Shown one piece after another: positions 30,578 to 43,139 of a DNA stretch of 64,000 nt (its first letter is position 1; each line of letters starts with the position of its first letter). The DNA is from Deltaproteobacteria bacterium (GTDB lineage Bacteria > Myxococcota > JACRCW01): contig JACRCW010000031.1 in the NCBI GenBank assembly GCA_016218805.1, positions 1 to 64,000 on the forward strand. The letters are read 5' to 3'. Made by a program: the position numbers and the translations under genes. The notes beneath the pieces were generated by a model, which did no database searches, was not told the DNA's origin, and saw only the letters and a program-made list of their open reading frames with translations.

Positions 30578-31989
30578 GCTTTCCCCGCCCGCACACCCAG
30601 CGCGTGCACCAGTTCCTCGCCTACGTGCGTGATGTCGCCGGCACCCTGGGTGAGCACAATGTCCCCCGCCTTCAGCAGCGCCAGCGCGTCGTCGCGCAGG
30701 CGGTTGCGGCGCACGTAGCGCACATCACGGTGTCCGTGGGATTTCGCGGCATTCGCCAGCGCCTCGCCGCTGACGCCCTCAATGGGGTCCTCGCTCGCGG
30801 CATAGATATCCGTGATAACCACCACGTCCGCATCATTGAAACAGGTGGCAAACTCCTCCAGCAGCGCCTGCGTCCGCGTGTAGCGGTGCGGCTGGAACAG
30901 GACCACCACGCGCTTGTCGGGGAACGCCTTGCGCGCACCGGCCAGCGTCGCCTGGATTTCCGTCGGGTGGTGCCCGTAGTCGTCCACCACCACCACACCG
31001 TCCGCCTCGCCGCGGATGGTGAACCGGCGCTGCACGCCCGCAAACGACTTCAGCGCTTCCACCGTCTTGGCAAACGGAATCTCCAGCTCATCCGCCAGGG
31101 CCACCACGGCCAGCGCGTTCTGCACGTTGTGGAGGCCCACCATGCTGAGGGACACGTCACCCAGGCGCTCGCCGCGGCGGATGACCTCAAACCGTGACGT
31201 CATCCCGTCCAGTTCCACCTTCGCGGCGCGGTACTCGGCCTGTGCGGACAGCCCGTAGGTCACGTGGCGCCGGGTGATGCGCGGGATGATGGCCTGCACG
31301 TGCGCGTTGTCCAGGCACAGGATGGCCAGGCCATAGAAGGGAATGCGGTTCACAAACTCCGTGAATCCGTCCCGGATGGCCGGCATGCCGCCCTTCCAGA
31401 AATCCAGGTGTTCCGGGTCCATGTTGGTGACCACGGCAATGGTCGGCGACAGCTTGAGGAAGCTGCCGTCGCTCTCGTCCGCTTCCGCCACCAGGTACGG
31501 GCCCTGGCCCAGCTTGGCGTTGGTCCCCAGCAGGTTCACCTTGCCGCCAATGATGACCGTGGGGTCCAGCCCCGCGGTGGACAGCACGTGCGCCGCCAGC
31601 GACGTGGTGGACGTCTTGCCGTGCATGCCCGCCACCGCAATGCCCGCCTTCATGCGCATCAGCTCGGCCAGCATCTCCGCGCGGGGAATCACCGGGATTC
31701 CCCGCTCACGGGCCCCCTTCACCTCCGGGTTGTCCGGCCGCACCGCGGTGCTCACCACCACCACGTCCGCCATGCCGGCCTCGTCAGCCAGGTTGTCCGC
31801 GGAGTGGCCAATGCCAATCCGCGCGCCGAGCGACCGCAGGCGCTTGGTGGTGTCACTTTCTTTGACGTCAGAGCCGGTGATGGTAAAACCCTGGTTCAGG
31901 AGAATCTCAGCAATACCGGACATGCCGATACCGCCGATCCCAACGAAATGGATGCGCTTGAGCCTGCGCCGGTAGAGGCTTCCAATCAT
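30574..31989 (-). CDS. murC: UDP-N-acetylmuramate--L-alanine ligase
   Basis: Adds L-Ala to UDP-MurNAc. 471 residues. The N-terminal Rossmann signature is [17 protein letters not shown], the ATP-binding P-loop [10 protein letters not shown], then [12 protein letters not shown] and [13 protein letters not shown] 31989 overlaps the murG stop (ATGA). The frame is open to 32328, but that extension is the antisense/shifted reading of murG and is excluded. Confidence 0.97.
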   Translation of the reverse strand: MIGSLYRRRLKRIHFVGIGGIGMSGIAEILLNQGFTITGSDVKESDTTKRLRSLGARIGIGHSADNLADEAGMADVVVVSTAVRPDNPEVKGARERGIPVIPRAEMLAELMRMKAGIAVAGMHGKTSTTSLAAHVLSTAGLDPTVIIGGKVNLLGTNAKLGQGPYLVAEADESDGSFLKLSPTIAVVTNMDPEHLDFWKGGMPAIRDGFTEFVNRIPFYGLAILCLDNAHVQAIIPRITRRHVTYGLSAQAEYRAAKVELDGMTSRFEVIRRGERLGDVSLSMVGLHNVQNALAVVALADELEIPFAKTVEALKSFAGVQRRFTIRGEADGVVVVDDYGHHPTEIQATLAGARKAFPDKRVVVLFQPHRYTRTQALLEEFATCFNDADVVVITDIYAASEDPIEGVSGEALANAAKSHGHRDVRYVRRNRLRDDALALLKAGDIVLTQGAGDITHVGEELVHALGVRAGKA

Positions 31990-33077
31990 GGCTGCACTCC
32001 CGTCGGTGCGGTGGCCCCGGCGCCCGTGACCAGCGCGGCCAGCGCATCCGCAATCTCCTGTGCCGCGCGTGGGCGTCCCAGTGCGCGCGCCTTGTCCGCC
32101 ATCAGTTCCAGCTTTCCCGGCGTTTCCAACAGGTCGCGCACCGTGTTTCCCAGTGTTTCCGCCGTGAGGTCCTTTTCGGCACACAGCACGGCCGCGCCCG
32201 CATCCTGCATTTCGCGGGCGTTGAACGTCTGGTGGTCGTCCGCGGCAAACGGGAACGGAATGAACACCGCGGGCTTTCCCAGCGCGGTCAGCTCGGCCAC
32301 CGTCGTCGCGCCCGCGCGGCAGATGCACAGGCGCGCGGCGGCGTAGGCGGCACCCATGTCGTCAATGAACGCACTGACCTCCGCCTGCACGCCCGCGTCG
32401 GCATAGGCGCGCGTGGTGTCTTCCACGTGCTTCTCGCCCGTCTGGTGCAGCACGGGAATCGGAGGGGTTCCCTTGAACGCAGCCGCCAGCGCGCCGGGAA
32501 CCTTGTCATTCAGCGCCTTGGCGCCCTGGCTGCCGCCAAGCACCAGGATGCCTGTGCCCTGCGCGCCTGCCTTGGCCGCAATGGACGCGCGGATGGGATT
32601 GCCCGCCCGTTCAAACCTCCCTGCCGGGAAGAACGGCCGGTTGGCTTCAAATTGCCCGTAAACGCGCTGCACAAACCGGCCAAGCACCTTGTTGGTCATC
32701 CCCGGAATGGAATTCTGCTCCAGCACCGCGGTCACCAACCCCAGGAGGCGCGCGGTCAGCACCATGGGCCCGGACGCGTACCCGCCCACGCCAACCACGA
32801 CGTCAGGCTGGAACTTCCGGATGATCCCCTGCGCCTGCAGGAACGAACCGGGCAGCCGCCCCAGCGACAGCAGCGTCTTCACCACCCCCATGCGCTTGAG
32901 GCCGGTCACGTTGATGAGTTCCAGCGGAAAGCCCGCCTTTGGGACCGCGCGCACCTCAATGCCGCGCTCCGTCCCCACAAACAGCACTTCCCCCCCGCGC
33001 GCGCGGAACTCCTCAGCCAGCGCAATTCCCGGGTAAAGGTGGCCGCCCGTTCCGCCACCCGCAATGATGAGCCTCAT
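31986..33077 (-). CDS. murG: UDP-GlcNAc:lipid I GlcNAc-transferase MurG
   Basis: Peripheral membrane glycosyltransferase that converts lipid I to lipid II. 363 residues. The GT28 glycine loop [15 protein letters not shown] is at residues 3-17, [11 protein letters not shown] near 100, and the UDP-GlcNAc site [11 protein letters not shown] with [11 protein letters not shown] in the C-domain. ATG 33077 overlaps the ftsW stop (ATGA). Confidence 0.97.
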   Translation of the reverse strand: MRLIIAGGGTGGHLYPGIALAEEFRARGGEVLFVGTERGIEVRAVPKAGFPLELINVTGLKRMGVVKTLLSLGRLPGSFLQAQGIIRKFQPDVVVGVGGYASGPMVLTARLLGLVTAVLEQNSIPGMTNKVLGRFVQRVYGQFEANRPFFPAGRFERAGNPIRASIAAKAGAQGTGILVLGGSQGAKALNDKVPGALAAAFKGTPPIPVLHQTGEKHVEDTTRAYADAGVQAEVSAFIDDMGAAYAAARLCICRAGATTVAELTALGKPAVFIPFPFAADDHQTFNAREMQDAGAAVLCAEKDLTAETLGNTVRDLLETPGKLELMADKARALGRPRAAQEIADALAALVTGAGATAPTGVQP

Positions 33078-34228
33078 GCGCGCACCCCCAGCGGGCGGAG
33101 CACGCCCACGGTGAAGGTGGGCCGGGAAACCTCGTGTTCCAGCGAATCTCCGGAAAGCCGCAGCAGCACACCGGCCATGAAACAGAACGCAATCAGCGAC
33201 GACCCGCCGTAGGAGACAAACGGCAGCGTGAGGCCCTTGGTGGGCAACAGGCCCATCACCACCGCCATGTTCGTGGCGGCCTGGAGCACAATCAGCGACG
33301 TCAACCCGGCGCACAGGTAACCCTGCGGCGTGGGACCCAGGCGGCGGAACGCGCGCATACCGCGCCAGGCAATGAGCCCAAACAGCCCCACGGTGAGCAT
33401 CACGCCAACCAGGCCCAGTTCCTCGCCAATGATGGCAAAGATGAAGTCCGTGTGCGCGGCCGGGAGAAAGAACAGCTTCTGCTTGCCGGCGCCCAGCCCC
33501 TGCCCCGCCAGCCCGCCGGAACCAAACGAAATGAGGCTCTCCGCCACCTGGTAGCCAATGTCCTGCCGGTGCGCCCACGGGTCCAGGAACGCGAGGATTC
33601 GCTTCATGCGGTAATCACTGCGCATGACCGCAATGACGGCCAACGGGACCCCTGCCCCGAGGGACACCAGCAGGTAGCGCAGCCGCACGCCGCCCAGGAT
33701 CATCAGCAGCCCGGCGAGCAGGAGCAGCACCACCGTGGTCCCAAAGTCCGGTTGCAGCATGAGCAGCGCCCCCATGGCGCCGGGGACCAGGACGTGCGGG
33801 AGGAAGCCGTACTTGAGCGTGCGGATCTGGTCGCGCTGCTTGTAGAGGCTGTACGCCAGGAAATTCAGCAGCGCGAACTTGCACAATTCCGAAGGCTGGA
33901 ATCCCAAAGGCCCGATTTGCAGCCACCGCTGGGCTCCGCCGCCCACGCGCCCTAGCCCGGGGATCTTCACCAGGATCAGCGAAAGGAACGCAATGCCCAG
34001 CGCCGGCAGCGCCACGTCATGCCAGAACTTCACGGGCAGCGCGCTGCCGATGAACAGCGCCACGACCCCCAGCGCCGCGAACGCGCCCTGCCGCTTCAGG
34101 TAGAAATCCGGGTCGCCCAGCTTGGCCGCGGCGTTGACGCTGGAGGCGCTGTAGACCATCACCACGCCCAGTCCCACCAGGCAGAGCACGGCCCACAGCA
34201 GCACCACGTCCAGTGAGCGGCGGTTCAC
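33074..34228 (-). CDS. ftsW: Peptidoglycan glycosyltransferase FtsW
   Basis: SEDS-family polymerase of septal peptidoglycan, partner of FtsI. 384 residues with about ten membrane helices. Family markers include VVMVYSASS, GFQPSELCKF (catalytic-region block), GYQVAESLISFGSGG and PFVSYGGSSL. Translation probably starts at GTG 34228, which overlaps the murD stop as GTGA; the next upstream ATG-like option would run deep into murD. Confidence 0.96.
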   Translation of the reverse strand: MNRRSLDVVLLWAVLCLVGLGVVMVYSASSVNAAAKLGDPDFYLKRQGAFAALGVVALFIGSALPVKFWHDVALPALGIAFLSLILVKIPGLGRVGGGAQRWLQIGPLGFQPSELCKFALLNFLAYSLYKQRDQIRTLKYGFLPHVLVPGAMGALLMLQPDFGTTVVLLLLAGLLMILGGVRLRYLLVSLGAGVPLAVIAVMRSDYRMKRILAFLDPWAHRQDIGYQVAESLISFGSGGLAGQGLGAGKQKLFFLPAAHTDFIFAIIGEELGLVGVMLTVGLFGLIAWRGMRAFRRLGPTPQGYLCAGLTSLIVLQAATNMAVVMGLLPTKGLTLPFVSYGGSSLIAFCFMAGVLLRLSGDSLEHEVSRPTFTVGVLRPLGVRA

Positions 34229-35646
34229 GCGGCACCTCCCGCGCGGGCGCGCACCCACGCGGCGAAGGCCTCGCCGCGGTGCTCGTAGTTCTTGAACTGG
34301 TCAAAGCTGGCGCACGCCGGGCTCAGCAGCACCACCTCGCCGGGCTTCGCCACCGAACGCGCGCGTTCGAGCGCGCGGTCCATGGTGCCGCAGTCCAGCA
34401 CCACGCAGGTGTGTTCCATGGCCGCGCTGATGAGCGGCGCCGCCTGCCCAATGGTGTAGACCGCCTTCACGCGGCCGCGCGCCGCGTGCGCCATGGGCTC
34501 GTAGGACGTCCCCTTGTCCTCGCCACCGGCAATGAGGTGGATGGGCTCAGTGAAGCTGCTGATTGCCTTCACCGTGGCGTCAACGTTGGTGCCCTTGCTG
34601 TCGTTCACGTAGAGCACGCCGTCAAGGGTGGCAATTTCCTCCAGCCGGTGCGGCACGGGGACAAACGCATCCAGCCCCGCCTGCACCGCCGCCTGCGGGA
34701 TGTCCGCCGCGCGGGCTGCCGCCACCGCCGCGGCCGCGTTCTCCAGGTTGTGCGCGCCGCGGATTCTCGGGTTGCCCGCGGTGTACACCTCAGTGACGTC
34801 ACCGCGGCGCAGCAACAGCCGCCGCCCGTCAATGTGGACCCCCTCATGGCCGGTGGCCACGTTGAAGTCCAGCCGCGTGCCGCGCGCGCGCGGAGCCCAC
34901 GCCGCGCACTCCGGGTCCCCCGCGTTGGTCACCGCGATATGCCTGGGATCCTGCAGTTCCAGCAGCCGCAGCTTCGCCTCGTAATACCGGCTCGCCACCT
35001 TGTAGCGGGCCAGGTGGTCCGGCGTGAGGTTGGTGAGAATCGCGGAGGTGGCGTCCAGCGTGGAGATGCCCTCACACTGGTAGCTGCTCATCTCCACCAC
35101 CAGGTGGTTCCATTCTTCGTCCGCGTAGGCCGCGCGGCACACCGGGTCCCCCAGGTTCCCGCCCACAAACGTCCGCCCGCCTGCAGCCTTCACCAGCGTG
35201 CCCAGCATCACTGTCGTCGTGGATTTGCCGTTCGTACCCGTGATGCACAGCCACGGCGCACGCGTGGCGCGCCAGGCCAGTTCCGCCTCGCCCATCCACG
35301 GGGTGCCGGCGGCCACCATGGCGTCCCACCAGGCACCGCGGCGCGGCACGCCCGGGCTCATCACCACCAGCTCCGCGCCCGCCGCGCGCTCCACGCTGAT
35401 GCCGCCACCCAAAACGCGGATATTCCCCACGGCCGCCAGCGCCGCGGCGGTTTCCCGCAACTCCTCCGGGCGCTTGTCATCCAGCACGTCCACGCCAGCC
35501 GCGCCCAGGCGTACCAGCAGTTCTGCCGCCGTGGTGCCGCTCTTCCCCAGCCCCACCACAGCCACCGTCCGCCCGCGCAGCGTGGCAAGCAGTTCCTGGA
35601 GACGGTCCGGGGTGCCCCGGGTGTACGGGCGCAGTGAGAGGTTCAT
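34225..35646 (-). CDS. murD: UDP-N-acetylmuramoyl-L-alanine--D-glutamate ligase
   Basis: Adds D-Glu to the nucleotide precursor. 473 residues. The Rossmann start is VAVVGLGKSGTTAAELL, the P-loop GTNGKSTTT, then VVEMSSYQ and VNDSKGTNVDAT. ATG 35646 overlaps the mraY stop (ATGA). The N-terminal 20 residues before the Rossmann fold are slightly longer than usual. Confidence 0.97.
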   Translation of the reverse strand: MNLSLRPYTRGTPDRLQELLATLRGRTVAVVGLGKSGTTAAELLVRLGAAGVDVLDDKRPEELRETAAALAAVGNIRVLGGGISVERAAGAELVVMSPGVPRRGAWWDAMVAAGTPWMGEAELAWRATRAPWLCITGTNGKSTTTVMLGTLVKAAGGRTFVGGNLGDPVCRAAYADEEWNHLVVEMSSYQCEGISTLDATSAILTNLTPDHLARYKVASRYYEAKLRLLELQDPRHIAVTNAGDPECAAWAPRARGTRLDFNVATGHEGVHIDGRRLLLRRGDVTEVYTAGNPRIRGAHNLENAAAAVAAARAADIPQAAVQAGLDAFVPVPHRLEEIATLDGVLYVNDSKGTNVDATVKAISSFTEPIHLIAGGEDKGTSYEPMAHAARGRVKAVYTIGQAAPLISAAMEHTCVVLDCGTMDRALERARSVAKPGEVVLLSPACASFDQFKNYEHRGEAFAAWVRARAGGAA

Positions 35647-36737
35647 CGCAGTTTCAACGTGGCAAGGCCCGCAATGGCAAGCATCACGGACACGATCCAA
35701 AAGCGGACAATCACCTTGGGCTCAGCCCACCCGCCCAGTTCAAAGTGGTGGTGCAACGGCGCCATGCGCAGCACGCGCTTGCCGGTCAGCTTGAAGCTGC
35801 CCACCTGCGCCATCACGCTCAGGGCCTCGGCCAGGAACACACCGTGGACAATGGCGGAGACCACCTCGTTCTTGGTGATCACCGCCATCATGCCCAGCAG
35901 GCCGCCCAGCGCCAGCGCCCCCACGTCACCCATGAACACCTGCGCCGGGTACGCGTTGAACCACAGGAAACTCACGCCCGCGCCAATGACGCCCGCGCAC
36001 ACCACAGCCAGCTCCGCGGCGCCCTCCACGTGGACAATGCCCAGATACGCGGCAATATTGAAATCCTTCAATTCAGTCCCGGCCGCGTACGCCAGCGCCA
36101 TGAACACAAACGCGCTCACCATGGTGGGCCCAATGGCCAGGCCGTCCAGCCCGTCCGTCAGGTTCACCGCGTTGCTGGTCCCGGCAACGACGACCGCGGC
36201 GAACGCCACGTACAACCACACCGGCAGCTGCGGTGCGAACTTCTCCACGTTGACCAGCGGCAGCGCCAGGCGCGTGTCAAAGCCCGTGCCGTAGAACAGC
36301 CACGCCAGCACGCCTGCTCCAACGGAGAACTGCCAGAACAGCTTCCACCTGCCGGACAGTCCCTTGGAGTCCTTGAACTTGATCTTCTTGAAATCGTCGT
36401 AGAAGCCCACCGCGCCGTAGGTCAGCGTGACAATCAGGACCATCCACACGTAGCGGTTGCTGAGGTCCGCCCACGCCAGCACGCTGCACGCAATGGCAAT
36501 GAGGATGAGGGCACCGCCCATGGTGGGCGTGCCCTTCTTGCTCAGGTGGGTCTGCGGTCCGTCATCACGGATTTCCTGCCCAAACTTGAACACCTGCAGG
36601 CGGCGGATGAACCACGGGAACAGCGCCAGGCTGAACGCCATGGCGGTGAAGGCTGCCATCAGGATGCGGAAGCTCGGATACCTCAACACGTTGAGGAACG
36701 AGGAGTCCGGGTTCTGGTGCCACAGCCAGTAGAACAT
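35643..36737 (-). CDS. mraY: Phospho-N-acetylmuramoyl-pentapeptide transferase
   Basis: Integral membrane enzyme making lipid I from UDP-MurNAc-pentapeptide and undecaprenyl phosphate. 364 residues, about ten helices. GTPTMGGALIL, the Asp-rich FYDDFKKIKFKDSKGL, NAVNLTDGLDGLA and the C-terminal LHHHFELGG motif are intact. It starts seven bases after murF with GAGG just before ATG 36737. Confidence 0.98.
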   Translation of the reverse strand: MFYWLWHQNPDSSFLNVLRYPSFRILMAAFTAMAFSLALFPWFIRRLQVFKFGQEIRDDGPQTHLSKKGTPTMGGALILIAIACSVLAWADLSNRYVWMVLIVTLTYGAVGFYDDFKKIKFKDSKGLSGRWKLFWQFSVGAGVLAWLFYGTGFDTRLALPLVNVEKFAPQLPVWLYVAFAAVVVAGTSNAVNLTDGLDGLAIGPTMVSAFVFMALAYAAGTELKDFNIAAYLGIVHVEGAAELAVVCAGVIGAGVSFLWFNAYPAQVFMGDVGALALGGLLGMMAVITKNEVVSAIVHGVFLAEALSVMAQVGSFKLTGKRVLRMAPLHHHFELGGWAEPKVIVRFWIVSVMLAIAGLATLKLR

Positions 36738-36744
36738 GGTTTCC

Positions 36745-38183
36745 TCAGTGCCCCGCTACGTCGGTGGACCCGCACAGCGCCGCCACCGCGCGCTCCATGC
36801 GCGCGCCGCGGCTGCCCTTCACCAGCACCACGTCGCGAGGCGTGACGGCACGCACCAGCTCGGGCAGCAGGTCCTCCAGCCGCTCCGAATGCATCACCGA
36901 TGCCGCCGCCAGCCCCGCTTCACGTGCGCCCTCCGCCGTGGACCGGCTGCGCGCCCCGGCGACAACCAGCAGACTGGGCCGTGCGGCGGCCGCAGCGCGT
37001 CCCACTTCGCGGTGGAACTCCAGTTCGCGCGCGCCCAGCTCCAGCATGTCCCCCAGCACCAACACCAGGCGTCCATCCCCGGCCAGCGCGCGCGCCACGT
37101 CCATGGACGCCTTCATGGAGCCCGGGTTCGCGTTGTAGCTGTCGTCAATGACCAGGGCCCCGCAGTGGGCCTTGCGCTGCGTGAGACGCCCGCTGACGGT
37201 CCGCGCGCCTTCCAGCCCGCGCACCACCGCGTCGTCGCCCGCGCCCAGCTGCGCAGCCAATGCCGCCGCGCCCACCGCGTTGAGCGCGTTGTGGCCGCCG
37301 GGCACCGCCAGGTTCACCTCCAGCGTCTTCCCGTCGTGCGCCAGCACCAGCCGCTGCGCCTCGCCCCGCGCTTCCTCGCGCAGGATGCGCCAGTCCGCAA
37401 ACGCGGCGCGGCCAAACGTCAACGGCTTCCGGCCTGCCACCGCCGCCGCCTGTGCCGCCACGCGCTCGTCGTCAGCGTTGACCACCAGCGTGCCGCCCGG
37501 CGCGGTGCCGTGAAAGATCTCGCCCTTGGCCGCGGCAATTCCATCAATTTTGCCGTCAAAGTTGCCAATGTGCGCAGGGCCCACGTTGGTGATGAGGCTG
37601 GCCACCGGGTCCACAATGCGGCACAATGCGGCGATTTCGCCCGGGTGATTCATGCCCATTTCAAACAGCGCCACGGCGTGCCCACCACCGGCGCCGAACG
37701 CCGTCAACGGGACGCCCACCTGGTTGTTCAGGTTGCCCTGCGTGTAGAGGACCTTCCCATCACCGTAGTGCGCCTTGAGAATGGCCGCGGTGAATTCCTT
37801 GGTGGTGGTCTTGCCGTTGGATCCGGTCAGCGCGCCGCGCAGGCAGGACAGGCGCCGCAGGTGCCCACGCGCCAAATCGCCCAGGGCCGTGAGCGTGTCG
37901 TCCACCATCCACAGGGCAAAGCCGTCGGAGGCCAGCGCCGCGCGGTCCTGCTCCCTGGCCCACTCACGGGACACCACCGCGCCGGTGGCGCCGGCCGCTT
38001 TGGCCTGCTGCACGTACGCATGCCCGTCAAACGCGTCGCCCTTGAGGGCCACGAACAAGTCACCCTTTTCCACCTTGCGGCTGTCCGTGTTGACGCGCAG
38101 GAACACCGCGGCGTTGCCGCCGGCGCGCAGCGCGTTGCGTTCCCTGAGGAACGTGTCCACTTCCTGGGTATTGGTGAACGCGG

Positions 38184-38187
<4 letters not shown>
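36745..38187 (-). CDS. murF: UDP-MurNAc-tripeptide--D-alanyl-D-alanine ligase
   Basis: Adds D-Ala-D-Ala (made by Ddl) to the tripeptide precursor. 480 residues. The P-loop is LTGSNGKTTTKEF, with EMGMNHPGEIA and DDSYNANPGSM further on. ATG 38187 overlaps the murE stop (ATGA). Confidence 0.97.
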
Positions 38188-39694
<1,507 letters not shown>

Positions 39695-39698
<4 letters not shown>

Positions 39699-41695
39699 CC
39701 GTTCCCCCGGCCCGGCTTGAGCGTGAGGCGCACGGTGCGTTCGCCCTGCAGCGCCTTGCCCGCCGCGGGACGCTGCGCCACCACCGTGCCGTTGCCGTCC
39801 AGCGCGGGATCCAAGCCGGCCTTGAGCGCCTCGCGCACCGCCGCGCGTGCGCCCATTCCCACAAAATTCGGCACCGACGCGACCTCGTCCGCCACAACTC
39901 CCTCGTCGATGCCGTCCACCGGGTCATCCTCGGCCAGCTTCTGCGCCAGCGCGCGCGCCCCGGCCAGCGGGTCCACCGCCTGCGCCACGGGTTCCTTCTC
40001 CACCGCCGGCGCCTCCACGCCCACGCCCAGCAGCGGCAGTGCCTGCAACGCAATCTCGCGGAATGCGGGCGCCGCCACAATGCCGCCATAGGGGCTGTCC
40101 TTGGGCTCGTCGATCATGACAAAGATGACCAGCTTGGGCTCCTTGGCCGGGGCCACGCCCACAAAGGACGCAATTCGCCCGTCCCCGTAGGAGCGCGTGC
40201 CCGGGTCCACCTTCTGCGCGGTCCCCGTCTTCCCGGCGGTGATCACGCCCGGCACCGCCGCCAGCGGCGCAGTGCCGTCCTTGCTGGGCACCTTCTGCAT
40301 CGCCTTCAGCGTCAACGCCGCCGCCTTGGGGCCCACCACGCGGCCCACCACGTGCGCGCCCATCAGCTCGTCAGCACGGCCGTCCGCGGCGCGCACGCGC
40401 TCCACCAGGCGCGGCTGCATCAGCACGCCGCCGTGCGCCACCGCCGCCACCGCGGTCACCAGCTGGATGCCGCTCACGCTGATGCCCTGCCCAAACGACA
40501 CGGTCGCCAGCGCCGCGTCGGACCATTTTTCGTAGGGATTCATCAATCCGGGGGTTTCGCCGGAAAGGCCCAGCCCGGTCCGCTTCCCAAATCCAAACGC
40601 CTTGAGCGATTCACCCCATTTTGCCCGGCCCATCCGCGTGCCGATCTTCAGCGCGCCGATGTTGGAGGAATGCGCCAGCACGTCCTCCACGGTGAGGATC
40701 TCCGCCTTGTGCGTGTCCCGGATGCGGTGCTTGCCCACCTGGAACACGCCGTTTTCGCAGTTGATCAGGTCGGTCAGCTTGACGGTTCCCGCATCCAGGG
40801 CGGAGGCCAGCAGCATGACCTTCATGGTGGAACCCGGCTCAAACGCATCCGCCACCGCACGGTTGCGCCGCACCTCGTCGGTGGCGGCCTGGAAATCATT
40901 GGGATTGAAGGTGGGATGATTGGCCAGGGCCAGCACGGCACCGGTGTCCGGGTCCAGGACAATGGCAAACCCGGAGCGCGCCTGGTGCTCGGTCACGGCG
41001 CGCGCCAGCGCCTGCTCGGTGATGTTCTGGATCTGCGCGTCCAGCGTGAGCACCAGCTCGTCGCCCTGCAGGTTCTCGGTGGGCTGGAAGTCGCCCAGCA
41101 GCAGCCGGCCGCCGCGCGCGTCCCGGAAGCCGTCCACCTGCAGCTTCCTGCCGCGCAGCCGGTCGTCAAACGCCTTCTCCACGCCGTCCAGCCCGTCGCC
41201 GTCCACGCCGGTGTAACCCAGCACGTGCGCGGCCAGTTCGCGGTTGGGATAGAAACGCCGGCTTTCCTCCGTGATGCCAATGCCGTCCAATTTGAGGCGT
41301 TTCACCGCCGCGGCCATCTCCGGCGTCACGCGCCGGGCCAGCCAGGCAAACGCCCGCCCGCCGGACATCTTCTTCTCCAGGACAGCGGCGGGGATCTTCA
41401 GGACGGGCGCCAGCGCGCGGGCCACGGCGCGGGGGGTGTCCGCCAGGTGCCGCGGTTCGGCAAAGATGGACGGCACCTTGACGGAGACGGCCAGCGGCCT
41501 GCCCGCGCGGTCCGTGATGTTCCCGCGCGGCGCGGACAGCGTCATCTCCTGCAGGTACTGGTCCTCCGCCAGGTCCCGCATCTGCTCGCCGTGGCCCAGC
41601 TGCAGCCAGGCCGCGCGCACCAGCACGGCCAGCAGCGGCCCACACAGCGCAGCGGTGACCAGCAGGCAGCGGGCGTGGAAGGCGCGCGGGTTCAC
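39695..41695 (-). CDS. ftsI: Division-specific penicillin-binding transpeptidase (FtsI/PBP3) with PASTA domain
   Basis: 666 residues. One N-terminal membrane helix is followed by a dimerisation domain and the transpeptidase: active-site SxxK in FEPGSTMKVML (about residue 288), SxN in LAHSSNIGALK and KTGT in ITAGKTGTAQK (about 487). A single PASTA domain (residues about 605-663, starting SVPNFVGMGARAAV) closes the protein after an acidic linker. PASTA is usual in Firmicute and actinobacterial FtsI homologues but absent from E. coli FtsI. GTG 41695 overlaps the ftsL stop (GTGA). Confidence 0.95.
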
Positions 41696-42039
41696 GGCGT
41701 GCCTCCTTCCGGCGGGCTCACCACGCTGGCGGCCTGCGGCGGCACCATGCCCAGCGCACGCGCCATGCGGGACAGCTCCGCGGGGGAGCGCAGCGTGCCC
41801 ATCTCCAGCTGCAGCGCGCGGCTCTCCTGCATCAACGCGTCCTGCTCGTTCCTCAGCCGCCCCAGCTCGTACCCCAGGTGCAGCGACCCCACGCGCACCC
41901 ACGCCAGGAACAGCACGCTCACCAGCACCAACACCGCCGCCACCAGGTGCGTGCCGGCCCCCGCCGCCACCAGCGCGCTGCCCCCGGGGCGCACCCGCCC
42001 CGCCGCCAGCGCGTGACCGTCATGGGTGCGCGTCACCAT
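41692..42039 (-). CDS. ftsL: Cell division protein FtsL (putative)
   Basis: 115 residues, a small bitopic protein: short cytoplasmic head, one membrane helix (LVAAVLVLVSVLFLAWV, about residues 33-49) and a coiled coil (YELGRLRNEQDALMQESRALQLEM). Sequence alone is weakly diagnostic, but size, topology and location between rsmH and ftsI fit FtsL. ATG 42039 overlaps rsmH by seven bases. Confidence 0.88.
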   Translation of the reverse strand: MVTRTHDGHALAAGRVRPGGSALVAAGAGTHLVAAVLVLVSVLFLAWVRVGSLHLGYELGRLRNEQDALMQESRALQLEMGTLRSPAELSRMARALGMVPPQAASVVSPPEGGTP

Positions 42040-43028
42040 GTGGCCACCTGCCCCGGCGGATCCGGGAGGCGGCGTGCACCGCGCAGCTTGGAGGATCCGG
42101 CGCGCGGGTTGCGGCGCGTTTCCTCGTCGGAAGGCGTGATGGGCTTGCGGGTGAGGATCTCCAGGCGGGGCCAGCGGCCGCACGCGCAGGCAGGCAGCTC
42201 CGGCGGGCAGATGCAGCCCTTGGCCTCCCGCTGGAAGGCGTGCTTCACGCGCCGGTCCTCCAGCGAATGAAAGCTGATCACCGCGGTGCGCCCGCCCGTC
42301 CGCAACACGCGCGGGATCGCCGCCAACAGCGCGTCTATTTCCTGCAGTTCCGAATTCACGGCAATCCGCAGCGCCTGGAAGGTGCGCGTGGCCGGGTCCA
42401 ATCCGTCCTTGGAGCGGGGCACCACGCGGCGGATGACGTCGGCCGCGGCCGCGGTGGTCTGCGGGCGGGCCTCCTTGAGCGCACGCGCCACGCGCCGGGA
42501 ATGCCGTTCTTCGCCCAGCTCGTAGATCGTGTCGGCCAGCTCGTCCGGATCCAGCCGGTCCACCAGCTCCGCCGCGGACTCGCCGCGGCTGGGATCCATG
42601 CGCATGTCCAGCGGGCCGTCTGCGCGGAAGCTGAAGCCGCGCGCCGGATCATCCAGTTGCGGGGAGGACACGCCCAGGTCCGCAAAGACGCCATCCACCG
42701 GGCCGGTGGCCGCGTCGCGCAGCACGCTCTGCAACTCGGAGAACGGGGCGTAGAACGCGCGCACCTGGCAGGCGTGCCCGCGCGTCCAGGCCAGCGCCTC
42801 GTCGGTGTGCGCGGCGGGGTCGCGGTCCAGCGCAATGAGCGTCCCGCCCGGCCCCAGGGCGTCCGCAATGCGCCGGGCATGCCCGCCGCGCCCCAGCGTG
42901 GCATCCACCACCACGCCGCGGGGCGGCGGCTGCAGGAGCGCCAGGGACTCGTCAATGAGCACGGGCAGATGCGCGGCGGCGGGAGGGGCGCCGTCAACGT
43001 TCTGCAGATTGTCCCTGCCCGTGACCAT
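42033..43028 (-). CDS. rsmH: 16S rRNA (cytosine-1402-N4)-methyltransferase
   Basis: 331 residues. HLPVLIDESLALL opens the family fold, VVDATLGRGGHARRI is the SAM-binding loop, then DLGVSSPQLDDPARGFSFR and VISFHSLEDRRVKHAF. It methylates C1402 in the ribosomal decoding centre. The start is ambiguous: ATG 43028 or GTG 43040, the latter with AAAGG only three bases away. A 9-bp hairpin (43051-43076) lies immediately upstream. Confidence 0.95.
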   Translation of the reverse strand: MVTGRDNLQNVDGAPPAAAHLPVLIDESLALLQPPPRGVVVDATLGRGGHARRIADALGPGGTLIALDRDPAAHTDEALAWTRGHACQVRAFYAPFSELQSVLRDAATGPVDGVFADLGVSSPQLDDPARGFSFRADGPLDMRMDPSRGESAAELVDRLDPDELADTIYELGEERHSRRVARALKEARPQTTAAAADVIRRVVPRSKDGLDPATRTFQALRIAVNSELQEIDALLAAIPRVLRTGGRTAVISFHSLEDRRVKHAFQREAKGCICPPELPACACGRWPRLEILTRKPITPSDEETRRNPRAGSSKLRGARRLPDPPGQVATW

Positions 43029-43050
43029 CGTTGTGCCCACGCACCTTTGC

Positions 43051-43076
43051 CGCCAGGGAACACGCGGTCCCTGGCG
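43051..43076 (-). other. Hairpin in the mraZ-rsmH spacer
   Basis: A perfect 9-bp inverted repeat, CGCCAGGGA (43051-43059) and TCCCTGGCG (43068-43076), has an 8-base loop and no T-tract. It lies a few bases before the rsmH start, so it could modulate rsmH translation or partial read-through from mraZ. It is unlikely to be a full terminator, since the whole dcw cluster lies downstream. Confidence 0.5.
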
Positions 43077-43139
43077 GGCCAGCGGGGCCCGTCCGGTTCA
43101 AGTTCCACGCCCGAGGGAGCGCGCCGCCTGCGGCGCTTC

